A stretch of DNA of 64,000 bases from Balanoglossus misakiensis (GCA_040954595.2 CM082581.2:11284001-11348000); one strand, 5' to 3'. Numbered from the stretch's first letter, positions 13,845 through 28,400 are shown. Notes: generated from the letters alone by a model not told the origin. Made by a program: numbers and translations.

Positions 13845-14152
13845 AGCAAACATCATAATGTGACGGAGTTGAAGTCTCAGTTGGTTTGTATTCACCGGCA
13901 AAGGCAAAGCAGATTTGAACTTCAACATTTTCTGCTAAGTGTCAATCTTCCATATTGTTGATGATGGATACGTGTATTAAAAACGAATTCAAAAAGGGCA
14001 AGGTACTGAAAAAATGCCAATTTTCAAGAAAATAGAAGAGAATATTAATTTCGATTATAAATAATGCTGAAGATAAAAAAAATATGTCTCAGATTAGATA
14101 TTTCATGGAGTTGTTATTTTGTTCAAAAAATAGTTGTTCAACGCTGAAGGAG

Positions 14153-17100
14153 TTATATGTGTAGATTAATTAATCCTGGCGCAGTGAGGATAATCATTCC
14201 AATACCAACAATTTCACCCACGATGAAAATTACAAGAAAAAGTCGGTCGACAACCCTGGCTGCATATCTCCATTCTGCTGCAACCTGCAACGAAAAACAA
14301 ACATCATTCAAAACCAATCATGGCAGTCGTGGTACACCAACCCACCAACATCTGATGGCGGACACCCGTCGTCAAAATCTTGAGATGAGAAAACAACCAA
14401 CATGCCGGCTCATCGTCGCCGTCGTCACACTATTTGATATGCATGGGTATTAACTACATAAAGATACACAACACGCAGACAGTTTCTGATCGAAGGAATC
14501 AATAGAAGCCTCACTTGAAGTTCCTTGTCTTTATCTTTTATTCTGTCGGTGATGAATTTTAAATTTGAGGTGATGCACTTTTCAAATTCAGACCAGAACT
14601 GTTTTTCGCGATGCTCATCGCTACCTCCTATACATGTAGTTGCAGTGTCATCGAATGGGGTGACGTCTATCTGTGAACTCGTCTTATTTAGTGTCGCTCC
14701 ATCAGCTGATGATATGCTTGGGCGGCCGTTGCCTATGCTTGTGTTCCCCTCAGCGCCATTTTGAGTTTTGTTTGAACGTTCACGGACGCAGGACGAAGAG
14801 CCTCTGGCGTAGCGATAACCATAACTGGTGTAGGAGTTCCTATATCTTGGAACTTTCCGAACTTTCTTCTCGCCTTCATATTCTTTCATGCACAAAATTC
14901 TCGGCAGAGTGTACAGTAACTTTCTCCGAATCGACATCGGCACCGGATTTGATCTGTAAGAACCCCGGTGGATATTCAAGACAGCAACTGACAAGATGAG
15001 AGACACTGTTACCATGACGACATTGAACACCAAATACCGACATAACAGCGGCGTGGTTTCGGACGTTGGCGGCACGACGTCAGCAGTCAACAAGGCCACA
15101 AGCAAAAGCGCAAGTAATACTAATATACTGAGACTAATTTTCTCGTGATAATCCGGTGGCACACAGAAGGCGAGGGTCGTCAGCACAGCCAAGAGTACAC
15201 AAGGTAAAAAAATAGTCACTAAATATTGCAAGGGACGACGTCGAAACCAGAGCGTGTAGATGACAACACTGTATGTTTCTCCCGGACAACATTCGAGTTC
15301 TTCATCAAGAGTGCGGACAGTACTGTTGGTGAGCTCCCACTCAACATTTGGTAAAAACTTTTCCTTGACTACAAATTTCTCGATCGGAAGCAAGCGCACA
15401 AGTTCACTGGTGTATTCCCACGGACCAAACGAAAGGTGGCACTTTTGGGTATCGAACGGGAAATACTGTATGTCGATGTCGCATTGACTAACCAACGCCG
15501 CTGGCGGCGTAATCCACACCGTCCCGTCAAATTGAACGCTGGCAAACTTCGAAACGGGTAAATCAGAACTGCCGTGGACACTGAAAAAAAAACATGTCAA
15601 AATTCGTAACTCAGTCTGAACGACACTTCATGAGAAACACCGAATCAGAGTCGATTCAGCGGATAAAACATTCAACCCAGAAGGCAGCAAGCAACTCAAC
15701 ACAGATTATTGTTGCCGAGCAACGCAGTTCTTTTGAAGGAAGATTATGCATATTCTTATTTCAAAGGGTGTAATTTAAAACCCATTTCTTCACGTTCTTA
15801 TTCGATTTTATAATGAATGCTCTGCTGCAGGTGCGTCTTAAACATTAACAGAACCCTGAGAGCTTCTAATCCATTGCTCATATATCTTTCAAGGACAAGG
15901 TGACTCGGCGAATGAATGTTCATTTTGACTGTCCATCTTTTTTTTCTCCCGAGGGGAATCTGAGTGCCAATTTTCTCACAGTCGAACCCTACCCGTCGGA
16001 TTTGTAGAATAAATTGTATCGTCATTAATTTGAGCTAAATGTTGGGCCCACAAACAGAACGTGGAATGGATTTGAAGAGTACAATTGATGATGGAGAATA
16101 AAGCATTAATGAGACCTGTTATCAAGGACCATATCTGGATACCACAGCCATATTGACGGAATAATGACGTATTCAATATTCTCGTATTCATCAGGATTCC
16201 ATGTTAAACGATAGTCAGTCCAGATCTGATAAAACAAGAAAGATGAATTATATGTTGTTGATAACTAAGAGATTTGGTGAAAAATGAAAATGAATTAGTG
16301 TGTATGTGTATGCGTAATAGTGTGTGTGTGCTTGTATGTGCGCGTACCCATCTGTGTATTTTGGGGTCAGATGGGTGGGTGGGTGGTCGTGTGGGTTGCG
16401 TGGGTGTTGGATGGATGGATGGATGAACGTCTACGCACCTGATTAACCCAAACGTGCGTTGATATACTTTGATCTTTCTCATTCTGTAAAAGAAACACAA
16501 TTGAATGACTGTCTACTATTGAAACATACGGCGATAAATTGTTTAAAGCTCCACGTTTTTATGCATTTTCCTTACAGAGAATATCCGCAAGGTTTAGTGT
16601 CACTTTTCAATAAAACTGGGTGTGTCAGTGTTGACATGGCAATCAGTACTGACGACCCGATGTACTAGAAAACATCATGCAAATTGAATTGGAACAGCGC
16701 CCTCAATTCATGCCAGGATAACAAGCTAAGATTAAAAAATGTTTTCCAAACAATAACGGTGAAAAGTAGACGGATATGTAGGCGTTTGATTTTCTGGCTA
16801 CAGGTTCTTACCGACATCCAGACTAGCACTTCATCGACGTATTGAGAACTATAAGCACTATTGCCCTTTTTGTATAACTTTGGTCAATTAATTACTGCTG
16901 TCATCGCGCTAGCGCCGGAGTTGAGACCTTTTATTGCTACACACAAGCAAGAAACTCAATCAGCTGCATCTTAAGGGAAGAGACGGGACAGCTCACAAAA
17001 TAATCTAAAGTACACGATGCTACAAAAAAAGTCATGTGATTGATAGTATTTCCTGCGCTGATTGCGCGGCATATGCGCATGTTTCCAGACTGAAAAGCTT

Positions 17101-20100
17101 ATCCCACGGGCAAGGAGTGTTTATACTCACTACATCCAACATCTGGTTTAGCGAGAGTCCAAACTGGATCAAAACACTCTCGTTGTGATATTCAACAGGG
17201 CGGACATACTTGTTGTACGTCCGGAAAAGTTCGTTGTGTAGTTTGTTTTCAATTTCGGATCCAAGCACACCTGGAAATGTACATGAAGATGAGAGGTTCT
17301 TGGTAAGTGCACTTACAATTTATTATATAGCATTGTACATTGATCCTGTTTTAATAATCGTTTCTTGCAGGTCAGAAATTCCACTGTAATTTTCTCACCC
17401 TCCCTTCAATCTTTCAATCACACATTATTGTCCGTACCCTGGCCCCGTGCATGTCCTGCCATATACCTGCGTGAATAGACTGATTTCAGTATGGCGAGAA
17501 AACTCATCGGTCGTTAACGCTGTATCTCCATTTCCCGTAGGATTACGTCTTAACCGCGTCATTCTTTTATATTTTCTGTACATCCTCTGGGATTCTGACA
17601 GCGATTTTTCACCTCGACTAATCAGACAATTGTAAATAATTGATCACTATAAATACTTGGTACACCGACTGTTACTCTCAGCTGTGTTCCCCTTTGATTC
17701 AAATACTAGTATTGCATTTTGTGCACGAACAATATGGGTGTGACCTTTGACTAATTTGACTCTAAATAATTTCCCAACGGCGCCAGATTTCACGTCCATT
17801 TCGTAGCAAGTAACGTAGACCTTCCTCACATTTAGGGCGGTGTAGGAAGGGTGTTAAGATCGATTCTAACAATGTTCATACCTCCAGGACAAGACAGAAC
17901 ATCGGAAGGGGAAATTGACTTAATTGCAGCTAATTAGGCGAACTTTTCACAGAATCAGAAGGTGACACAATGGCAAACACTCTCAAGTGTTCTGTCACAG
18001 AAAATGGCATTATTGGATTTTAACCAATCGAAATTTCAAGTGGGCTTACAGAAAGCAGACCTCCGTTTTCAGACACCCCTTGCTTTCGTAAAGTTCATCC
18101 ATTCGCTCAAATCCGCATATTTACCGTCACGGCCGACAGCCGCCAATTCAAAGTCATTCTGCGAAAGACAATGTAGTAATGCTTCTGACACCTCTGTGAC
18201 TTAACCAATTATTTTATGCATCACCGATAAACGCTCAGCAGACCAGACGCCCAGACGCAAAATGCATCGACGACTCACGAAACTAGATCTAACGCTAACG
18301 TATTCATGTTCCCGGTTTTTGCATTGCGCAAATCCCGTATAGTATCGTGGCTACATATATTCCTCTTCAGATATAAATTTATATAATCTAGAAATTTACA
18401 AATAAAAGTATAATTGAAATGGTTGCATTTTCAATGATGAAGGCCCATTTAGACTAGATCTATTCATAAACGAATATGATTATCTTTCTCAAATAAAAAA
18501 ATCATACGTTCTTCTTTTGCTTCGTGGACGCAAATCTTAGAATGACATATGGCGACAGGTAGCCGAGGGTTTCAGCCACTCCTATTTGATAACCCGAGAG
18601 CATATACACAATCTGCCTTGCTACAAAAAATTCACGTGTATCGAATATACAATTTCTCCCAACATTCCCAGACAACTTTTCACCCCAGACTTTTTGCCTT
18701 CTGCAAAAGTGCAAGGTGAACAATAACCATTCCTTGTTTTCATGAACAGGAATCAAATGAAGGGACAACGTAGTTGAAAGTCAGTGTAGTTTGCTCCAAT
18801 ACTTTCTTTTCGTGAGTATAAAAGGAAAACGTGACCTCACGCTTTTGGAGTGGATTGACTCAGGTGAAAATTCAATATCGTCGATTGAAAAAGAGGGATG
18901 GAAATATCGGCTTGCTGAAAAAGTTTTCAAAGTGACTAATAATCTGAGCGTTGTTGGAATCAACAAAGGGTTTCCTTCAACATCGATAGAAAATGCTGGA
19001 CTAACATGAACGCCACTGTCAAACTTTCAATGCACTAATAGCCGCAATTATTGGATTTAGAGGATTAAGTTGTGAAGGGGATTAACTATGCAAATGAGGA
19101 CCCCCAAAAAACAATTTGAAGTGTGACGTAGTAGAATGAATTTTTAATTCGACGGCAGTCGACAGACTAACACCATGTTTAAAAAAAAACGAAACAATGC
19201 TTCCAGTCGAACAGTGCCTCAATAAATTGCCAAATCTGTGATCACAACTGAACTCTAAAAAGTTACAGGAAATTTTGACTGTCACCTAACCGGCACAAAT
19301 GCTATTCTCTGTGTTAATTGTGCCAGAACTAGGGGGCTTTGTGTTTTTGTTGATCATATCACGGACTGCTTGGCTGATATGCTCATATAAATTATTCATA
19401 AAGACACTTTAATGAGTTAACCAACGGGAATGGAAACAAAATCTGTCAATGTTATCTTTTTTACTCTACAACGAACAAGACACCAAATCCTTGACGCAGA
19501 TTTGAGGACGGATTTTCACAACACGCGGATTAAACACCTGCTCCTGTTTGGATTTTAATAATGGAAACCAAGGACAGAATCCCCGCTGCTCGAACGAGTT
19601 CTTAAAAAAGATAAAAAAACGTTCACTTATCGATCTCCTTGAGAAAAATTTCCCAGTGTTGGATCTTTCTTGCACTAACGTGTGTGCATGGCTGTATGCA
19701 TGCATGGTTGACAAATCAAAACATTGGTTTTACCAACGAAAGTTTTCCTATGAACCCCGGTTAAACCTACAGAACAAGCGACTTACCCAATGATTACGTG
19801 TAAATTATTTCGTTTTACATTATTTCATATTTTCGTTGACGTCGACATTTTTCTAGTTTAGGACTAACCTATATATGCGTCACATCCTACAGCCATGTTT
19901 TGATTTACATAATGACACACATATACATTATGGTAGAAGAAATTAAACCTCCAAATATTAGTTATTCCAAATGCAGACTGAGTATTCTGTCCTGAAGCTG
20001 CAAAGTTATAGTGCTAGACACGAAAAGAAAACATCAGATAAGTGAATGAACGTTAATTAAGGTTATCTCTGTCTCGATTTTAGTTGACAGTAGAAATCCT

Positions 20101-20839
20101 TTGACGACTGCTAATCAATCACAACATTACGTCTTGTAGGGTCTTATAGTCAAATTTTGGAGGTAGGTAGAAACATTACACATATAACTAAGACAGTTAC
20201 ATATCTAACGTTTAATTAATATGCGGACACATACATTTACAGATTGGTTGAATCACAAACTCAAACGGATACCCGCAGGGGCTGACGGAATGCGGTTTTA
20301 TGAAACAATTACCGCACATTTCAAACCCCTTTTCTCCCCGGTATCTCACTGTAGCACAGCTATAGTTTCTCCGTCGCGAGATTCTCACATAGCCGGAAGA
20401 TTACTTCATTTAGTAAAAAAAAACACTTTATGTCCACGTATATACTGTGGAGTTGATGCAGGTAATTTGAGCCTGAGAATTGCCCCCCTCAAGAAAGTTT
20501 ACTGGGATATACATACATATCACAAAGTCTGTATACTGACTACGTTAGAGCCCGATGATTATTTTCGACGATAAAAACTTCATATGTACCAGACAGTTTG
20601 ATAGAAGGGAGTACACAACATTAATTCAACTCATTTCCATTATAATAGGCAAGACAGACGGAGATATCATTCATTTTCCTCGATGAATCAATTAGAAACA
20701 ACAGGTGGTGATTAGTACCTCTAACGATGGACAAATTGTGGCCAAATTCTGATGACGTATTAAGGAAACTTTGCTTACCACTACACAACATCAGCGTTGT
20801 CACCGCAGCCAGAATAGACAACTTTGTTGAAACATTCAT
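14153..20839 (-). CDS. Nicotinic-type Cys-loop receptor subunit, alpha-like (minus-strand copy)
   Basis: Six coding exons: 20779-20839, 17131-17270, 16439-16483, 16116-16225, 14515-15580, 14153-14284; 1554 nt, 517 aa; all phases agree. The donor after 16116 (GTCTCA) is weak. Residues 1-21 are a signal peptide. The ligand domain has loop D W84, Cys-loop C152-C166 (FPFD inside), loop B W173 and vicinal cysteines C216-C217, the alpha-subunit mark. M1 starts near 236, M2 is ~266-286 (intermediate-ring E265, 9' L275, 6' L272), M3 ends near 320, and a long cytoplasmic loop holds a tyrosine cluster (365-376). M4 is in the last exon after VVDRLF. The family forms pentameric ligand-gated cation channels at the cell surface. 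The loop A tyrosine is replaced by Asp and the first loop C tyrosine by Leu214, so acetylcholine binding is not assured. One-to-one orthology is not clear. Confidence 0.93.
16323..16425. repeat. Low-complexity GTGT / GGGT / GGAT tract in a receptor intron
   Basis: Simple-sequence DNA: TG-rich, then GGGT repeats (about 16373-16390), then four to five GGAT units (about 16410-16425), immediately downstream of the 45-nt exon on the minus strand. The proline/histidine-rich open frame read through it is an artefact of the repeat. Confidence 0.7.
17271..20778. other. First intron of the minus-strand receptor gene
   Basis: A 3.5 kb intron between the signal-peptide exon and the start of the ligand domain. 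Small open frames in it (17647-17829, 18502-18768, 19466-19714, 19548-19793, 20221-20574) have no recognisable domains, and several overlap each other on opposite strands. I see no gene in it. Confidence 0.55.
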
Positions 20840-23800
20840 TCTGGTTGAAGTTTTGTCTATTATCACATCACTGTTGATGGAAGAAGTCCTTTGGTTCCAA
20901 AATTTAGGTGAAGGTAATTGTACTTCACATGAAATACACTACTGGATGCAAATAACTTAAACGCAAGCAGATGACATAGGAAGGCTATCACTGCGTGGCT
21001 TTTCTGTTCAGATAACTTCGGCGCCCCTTCGCTCTCTATTTCAGTTAGAGTGTTTTTCAAATCCTCTCATTTGCATTATCGATCGGCAAAGACGGGTTGC
21101 CTGCGGCAAACCCGACAATCAAATATCGATGAAAGTGTCGGCACTCTACTTTAGACGTAACGGAATTATAGAACCCTGCCGGGAGAATTTAGGCCGGTAT
21201 ATCTCTAATTGCTGTCAGCAAACTTAAATAGGAGTCAAAGTTTTAGGAATCTCTCTCGTTTGCAATTTGCTGTTGTTAAGTGGCTGTAAGCCGAACCTCT
21301 CGTTCAAGGGAAGCCTCTCTCAGGATTTGCACTTTAATCCACAATATTTGAATTTTCTTTCTTCAAAAGAAAAAAAGCGTACAGTCGAACTATCAGTTAT
21401 TGTTTTAACCATGGAGTGGGTTTTAGCCAGCTTTTTGTGGCATGATAGTCGCCTTTTCACCAGATAATCCCAGAACATTAAAAGTTCTAAGCCCTATTCA
21501 TTCACAGTGCACTAAGAGCGACAGTTTCTTTTTGTCACGACTTAAGGATATACACAGCAAAACAAAGACGGCAGGGAAAAAAACAATTCAGAACTTTAAA
21601 GGAAACATCTCATTAAAGATGACATTTGCAGACAGTCTTGTTGACTACATCCACTGAACACGATTCGAAGCCAAGGCTGTAAATTATTAATCAAAACGGC
21701 GCAAAATGTTCACAAAACTGTCTGGAACACTCGTGGAAGACCGTGTTTAAAACGATTATGCCCAATCTCTTCATTTCTTCATTTCACTGTTTCTAAACGT
21801 CCTCAGTTTTAACGACCTCGGTAATTAAACCCATGTCCTGTTTGCCAACATCTAATCGAATAATCCATCTCTGACAAAATTTATAGAACACAGTAATCAG
21901 TCATTTTGGGGTAATTACATAAGATTAACATGCACGACAACAAATTATTAGTTGTCGAATCTGTTAACTTTATATAATTATGCTAAGGTTTCCGAGTGGA
22001 GTGAGTGAGCTTTGTCGTTTTTTTCATTCTATGTTATAGAATGCTGTGCTTACTCGTAATAGGTCAGTTCCAGTGGACACTGACCCCAATCATGCAGACA
22101 ATGGTAGTGAGGTATATTGGCCAGTAATATTATTTACATATTGTTCAGTATCAACACATGTTATGGCTTTAGCATAGGGCGACTGTCTGGATGAGTTTGA
22201 CAGGTCACATGAATCTGCATATTGCAAGTGCCGCATCTGCTGTTTGTCAACGAATGCACCTATCAGCGTGGAGGGAGACTTGAATGATAACGAGTTTTAC
22301 TGCAAAACCAGACATTATACAAGGCTGATGATCGAGTCCTTTGTCTAAAGGAAACGGTCAGAAAGATTTCAAGCCCAATTTCAGACAGAAACGAGTTTGT
22401 TCCACTGCGAGTTCGCTTTACTTGGCGCCATTGTTAGTGATGGACGACACTCATCAATAACAAAGATGCCGAGTACAATGACAGGTCTCATTACAATGCC
22501 ATCTGATGTTTCACGTCTTTAATTCAAAGTTTCATTTGATAGAAGATAACAGGGACTGCAGAGATGTGACAAACTATCCAATCGCAAATCAAAGATGATC
22601 ATTTAGAAGTGTCAAATCAGTTGAGTGCTCAGCGTATAGACACTGAAAATAACACTGTGCTGGCAATAAAACACCCAACATCTGCAAAAACTGACGACTG
22701 TTTTGAAACATGGCGACAGTAGTGACGTTCGTCGACTCACTGTACCACAAGGGTACGGACGTCTATGACTTTTTGATTTTTACCACCGTGTGACAATTCA
22801 CTGCATGGGACATACAGGTTAAATTTTCAATAAAAACGATTAACTTAAAATAACACACATAGCATTGAAGTGTCGAGTCAGAAAACTGGCTGGCTGGCTG
22901 CCACAGCACGCGGTGATCATGAGAGAGCTTCCAGGATAAGTACAAAGAGAATATTTCTACCGTGATCTGGTCAGGGAAAATTGTGTAACTGGTCCTGGAA
23001 GTACTTATCAGACGGAGACACCTTGCGAAAATATGTCTTTCTGTCAACAGTGAATAAAATCGGTCCTGTTAATGTGTAGACGGTCGGATAAGACCCAAAA
23101 ACTAAGTACTGCGTCCCTGGCGACTAAACCATACGTAATGACAGTATTACCTCTCTGCCTACGGAGCAGTTGGCTCCTCAATTATTTACGGCGAGAAAAG
23201 AACCCTGATCCAATACATGTAGTCATTTGATGAACAGCGAGGCCCACGTGTTTCCTTGAATCTTTAAATCAAATCCATCAGAAGACGTAATTATAGTGTT
23301 CAAAAAACCGCCTATGGGTAGCATGAATACCATACGAGGCCTCAACGTCGTAAATTTCCCGAGTATAGATTGTCAGAATATTTTATTACTCAATTGAAAG
23401 CAATATGACAAAATATATCAATATTGAATGACTCAATGACACGCAGACCTTGCGAAAGTAGAAATGAGTGCCTTTTAAAAATCATTTTATTTCGAGATAA
23501 TTCTCGGTGAAACCTGTAACGTCACGTTGACCGAAAGCTTTCAGCGGTCTTTAATAATTAAATAAGATCAAAGTCTCATAAATGTAGATTTTCAAAGTAT
23601 TAGTTTGATCTGTCGATCAAGGGTCATGACTGTGTGGACGTTGTTTGATGACACGGCCGGTGACTTTAGATCATTTACCATTCAGCCTTTGTGAGCACAG
23701 CAATCATAGTGCCATTTTGCAATTGGATAGTGAAAATAGTCGTTACTTTTGTTAGATTATGTTACTCATTTTAACACCGCAAACACATCCCATCAAGTGT

Positions 23801-25476
23801 TCAAACCTTCGATAGAAGTTATAACATCATACATTTTTTAAATCCGGCATCATGAAATACTCGTTTAAAACAACACGTACAAAAAGATCATCAAATCTTC
23901 AGCAAAGAATTCATCCTCTTTTTCAATTGGTAATCTTTCTGCTTTTCACCTTCCTAAAATGTTCCTGGAATTTCACGTTTAATTGAAAGCTGCCTCCAGG
24001 CTATATATTTGCAATCTGCAACATTTTTTAACATTTATTAGTACCGGTAATTAAGGAGATGGAATTTAACTGAATTATGCCGCTAACAGAAGAGATTTTT
24101 ACGTTTCAACACATGACGAACAATTTTGAATTTAGGCCGCTTGGCTTTGTCACGTCTGGTAATCGCACAAGATTCTGACAATTATATATTATAAATGTGA
24201 TTAAAACCATTTGTAATTTGATTTGTTTTCGTCTGAACGCTTTTCTTAAAATCCACTTTTCTTAATGTCATTTCACATTTCACATTATAATATGATTCAT
24301 TTGAGTGGGATAATTTTGATTGAAAATTTCAAAGACCTGAACCAAAACTTGAAGGAACTTAATGTTATTGGAATCGGCATTGGCATTGGCAATTGCAATA
24401 TATGGACTGTTGATAAAAAGGACGCGTTTTTAGTATCGCGGTTATTTATGTTTATTTGAGGCCTTAATTGGTCACGTGACCACCGATGGAAAGTGCCTCA
24501 TGATCGACATGAAGGCTTGCTATGCTGGCCGCAGTTGTGTGTCGTGTACAGAATAATTACGCATTAATATATACACCGTTAGATTGTCTCAGTCACGCTA
24601 GCTGAACTGCGGATTTTTGAGGCTCTTCCGAACGTTGAGTAAGTATACACTATAAGCATTGTCTTGTTGCCATAGTTGGCAGGCTGGCTGTTTGCTTCGA
24701 TTGCACGAGTTTAAGGAATGCGTTTATCACCCGTTCGTACGAACGCATGATTCACTGTCACGGTCCAGTCGAAGAATCACAATTTGTTTGATTCACTTTA
24801 CTCTTCCGTTTCTCCATGGTAGCAATTCACGAGTACATCGTCGTTGTGCATATACGTACATTTACTGCATTCAGGCCCCTAGTATATGCGATTATGCGTC
24901 CATTATCAGCAATTTGAAAACATATATTTTTTCAGACATTTCAGCCTACAAATATTCACGACCCTCAGTCTTAAAATATTGGCTTCTTCGCTACATATCA
25001 AGTACGCTAGTCAGTATGTAAACATTGAAACCCATTTAAAATTAACGAGCGGTCAATTATTAAAATAAAACCACTTCTATTGTAAAAGTAAACTTCATCT
25101 TCAGATGAATAGTTATAGTCATTACTGTGTCAATTAAAAAAGGTAATAATTTATTTATAGACTGACAAGCAATAGTCAACACTGTCGACTTTTTGTCAAA
25201 TTAATCCTTACGGTGCGGCCCACTAAATTTTGACGTCATGCTTGATAGAGCCACACAAATTTCAAGCTCGCTCTGTTCAAACCGCCATCTTGTCACTCAG
25301 ATCTTTGGGCGCGCTCTTCCGTGACTGTTATTCATACGTAAGTATTTTTATATTTGATCACAAGACGTTCCGACCTCTATAAGCGGACATGACCTCACAG
25401 TTTCAATTTTCGATGTTTTGTTGCAGAAGTCGTCATCAAGAATTCCGAAAAACGGAGTAAAGTGGTACTAGCAGAA
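20840..25476. other. Divergent intergenic region between two receptor genes
   Basis: A 4.6 kb interval between the start codons of two head-to-head receptor genes; it should contain both promoters. No recognised coding exon. Open frames at 21267-21657, 22763-23047, 24265-24459 and 24659-25068 show no family signature. Sequence just before the plus-strand gene (about 25240-25440) is a little GC-richer and may hold its promoter and 5' UTR, but I see no clear TATA element. Confidence 0.5.
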
Positions 25477-28400
25477 ATGATGGCAAAGATAGTTTCGGTG
25501 ACTGCTGTTATTATCTCGTGTCTCCTCTCCAGTAAGTGGTTTATTTTCTGATATAGAAACTGAAGATTCGTGACGTCACAATGCAATGATAACGAGATAA
25601 TGTTTCGTGAGCAAATAGACATTTTAGTGATTTCGATTAAATCACCCGGAAGAAAAAAGATTACATGATAGAAGCAACTAATTACACCAAATTATATGAT
25701 CCAAGTATGCAGCGGTTCAGAATTTGGTTCATTTTATGATTTCAGTAATTCTAACATTTTGTTCTAAATCCTTGTGCAGGCTGTTTAAATATGATATGTC
25801 GAGAGTGCTATAGTATAATAAATTGTCTGATCATTTTATAAATTCTGATATATGTATTTACATATACAGGTGTTGTTGGTTCAAGGGAAGAAAGCTTGCT
25901 ACAAGATTATCTGTTTGACAGTGGCAAGTATAACAAACAAATTCGACCAGTAAAAAAACACAACGAGACACTCATGTTGGAATTCGGCTTATCAATAACA
26001 CAGATACTCGATGTGGTAAGTCTAGAGGACATTGGCTGTTTTATCATTTAATTAAGAATGAAAATTATACGTTTCAGTTTTGTGATTATTCGCGTAGAAG
26101 TATGGGTTAATTAATCTCTTTATATATTATTAATATATGACAAAATACCATTTAATACTTATTTCCCTGGTCGAGTGTTATCTGTAAGACCTGAAACCCC
26201 AGTTGGTTAGCGATAAGCAAGACATCTCATATTCAATTGTACTGACGCCATTAGTAGGGCGAGACTTGCCTGAATTGAGACAGTTCACGCGAGATTTGCC
26301 TGAATTGAGACAGTTCACGCGTTTTCACGGTAACGTGATCATACTAATAGCAGCAATCGCTGATCAGAAGTGAAGGGATTATTTGCATTGCTGCTTCTGT
26401 TGTTTGTCAGCAACTTCACACGGGGCAGAAAGAACGCCCAATTTCGATTTTACGACAACTGTCTTTGCTAAAAATCCCACGATGCATGTAACAGTTCTTG
26501 TTACCATCGTTACGATGTATGTCAGAAATGACATCATTTATAACGATACGGAGGGAAAATCAGGATTAAGGCATATTTATTAGGACAGCACAAGTCCTGC
26601 CAGATGTGTCTGCATGATGTTTGTACATGTCTAAACAGATGGCGACACCATTTTTGCTTTCAATGTCGCTTCGTTTTAATAAATGGTTCAGTGTTGGGGT
26701 CACACCACTGCCATTTTGTACCCCAACCTCCCATTTCAACAAAGCTCCTATACTAAGATCGTACATAAAGCCGGATTGCACCAGAATATATTGATGAATG
26801 TCAAAGTATACTTTAACAACAATGCTATAGTTTCATCAAGGGAGACATTCAGGAAAGAGATAATGCATAGTTATGTGTCCCTTGGGAACAGTGTCAGTGT
26901 TACCGATCTTTTTACCATTCAAGCTTGTCTTAAATGTTTAGAAAAACTACAATGTTCATTCAGTGGCTTTCATCTCAGAGAAATTTCTCTTTTGTGTTGA
27001 TAGCACGAGAAGAAACAGGTGGTGATATCAAGCTGCTGGGTGGAACAGGTTTGTAACCTAAACATTTTGACTCATCTTACTTCTTGGTTTTAGAAGGTAC
27101 TATGCTCCTCGAAAATCAAAGTCTTAAATATTTTATTTCATATTTTGCTCCAGGCAACTTAATATTATCCTTTTGTTTAAATTGAGAATAAAAATAAGGG
27201 GTCACCGTGCAAAATTTTAAATGACAGAGCAACATTGTTTCTAATTGTCTCACATTTTGAATTCAAAATGGCCGCCAATCGTTGTATTAACTCTATGGAG
27301 AAATGGAGAAAAGATATCGATTTTCATGATTGAAAGTTTCTGGAACTGAGCAATTTATACATGTTTATCACCCCTTCGCAAGGTTTGGCACGATTATCGT
27401 TTGGAATGGAATCCAGCTAATTATAGTGGTATGGATTTCATCGTAGTGTCGAGTGATCGAGTATGGAGACCGGATGTTGTTCTTGAAAACAGGTACGTCG
27501 TTATAGAAACATTTGAGAGAGGAAGAGAGAAAGATTCATGCCCAAATAATACATGATTACGAAGCGCCAGAACTTATATGAACTGTTTTGCTTACAGTGC
27601 GAATGGACATTATGATATTCCTACATCACAGTTCGTCACCATAGAGGCTGATGGGATGGTATACCTGACCCCACCTTCTATTTTCGAAATCCCATGTACC
27701 ATGGACATCAAGTTTTTCCCATTCGATGTGCAGCACTGTGAACTTCACTTCGGGCCCTGGGAATATACCAGTGATCAGATACAGCTCGAACCAATGTACA
27801 ACACTGTTTTGAAAGGTAAATATACAGAGAATACGGAATGGGCTCTGGAGAATTCTACTGTTGATTTGAAGGTGGATATTTCTGAATGCTGCCCAGACGA
27901 GTCTTTCAGTGTTCTTATCTTCACCCTGGTACTCGAAAGAAGACCGTTGTATTACATCATCAACATTGTGGTCCCGTGTCTACTGATGGCTCTTTTAACT
28001 CTCTTGGTGTTCTGTCTGCATCCCGACTCTGGCGAAAAAATGACCCTCAGTATTTCCATCCTTATAGCCATGTCTGTGTTCAGCTTACTGGTGGCGGATA
28101 TCATGCCGCCTACGTCTGAAACGGTGCCCCTTATCGCCCAGTACGTACTCTTCAATATGTATCTCGTTGCCGGCTCCATAGTCGTTTCTGTGGTCGTTCT
28201 CGGCTTGCACCATCGGCCAACCTACGCGCTAAGATTGCATCCTTTGGTGCGAAGAATCTTCCTGGAGTTCCTGCCGGTTGTTCTGTGCATGAAGCAATGT
28301 GGTTACAGCGAGAAGGGGAAGCCTTCCGACTTTCCCATCTCTATTCAACATCTTCGAGAGCTTAGAGCCAATGAACACCAGGTGTACATGATAACCAATG

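Larger units (their letters stand above)
13648..14152. other. Convergent 3' region between UBOX5 and a receptor gene
   Basis: Tail-to-tail interval of 505 bases. It begins with a G-rich tract (13648-13663) just after the UBOX5 stop. It contains a plus-strand AATAAA at 13746-13751 for UBOX5 and a minus-strand AATAAA at 13844-13839 for the receptor gene, so the two transcripts would end within about 100 bases of each other without overlapping much. No gene is seen inside. Confidence 0.55.

Noticed and set aside
16204-16500. Proline/threonine/histidine-rich minus-strand frame
   Set aside because: The odd composition comes from reading through a GGGT/GGAT simple repeat; the true coding parts there are the 45-nt and 110-nt receptor exons.
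17032-17268. Receptor protein starting at 17268
   Set aside because: The codon there is GTG and lies just inside a splice acceptor; the real start is in the signal-peptide exon at 20839, which joins in phase.
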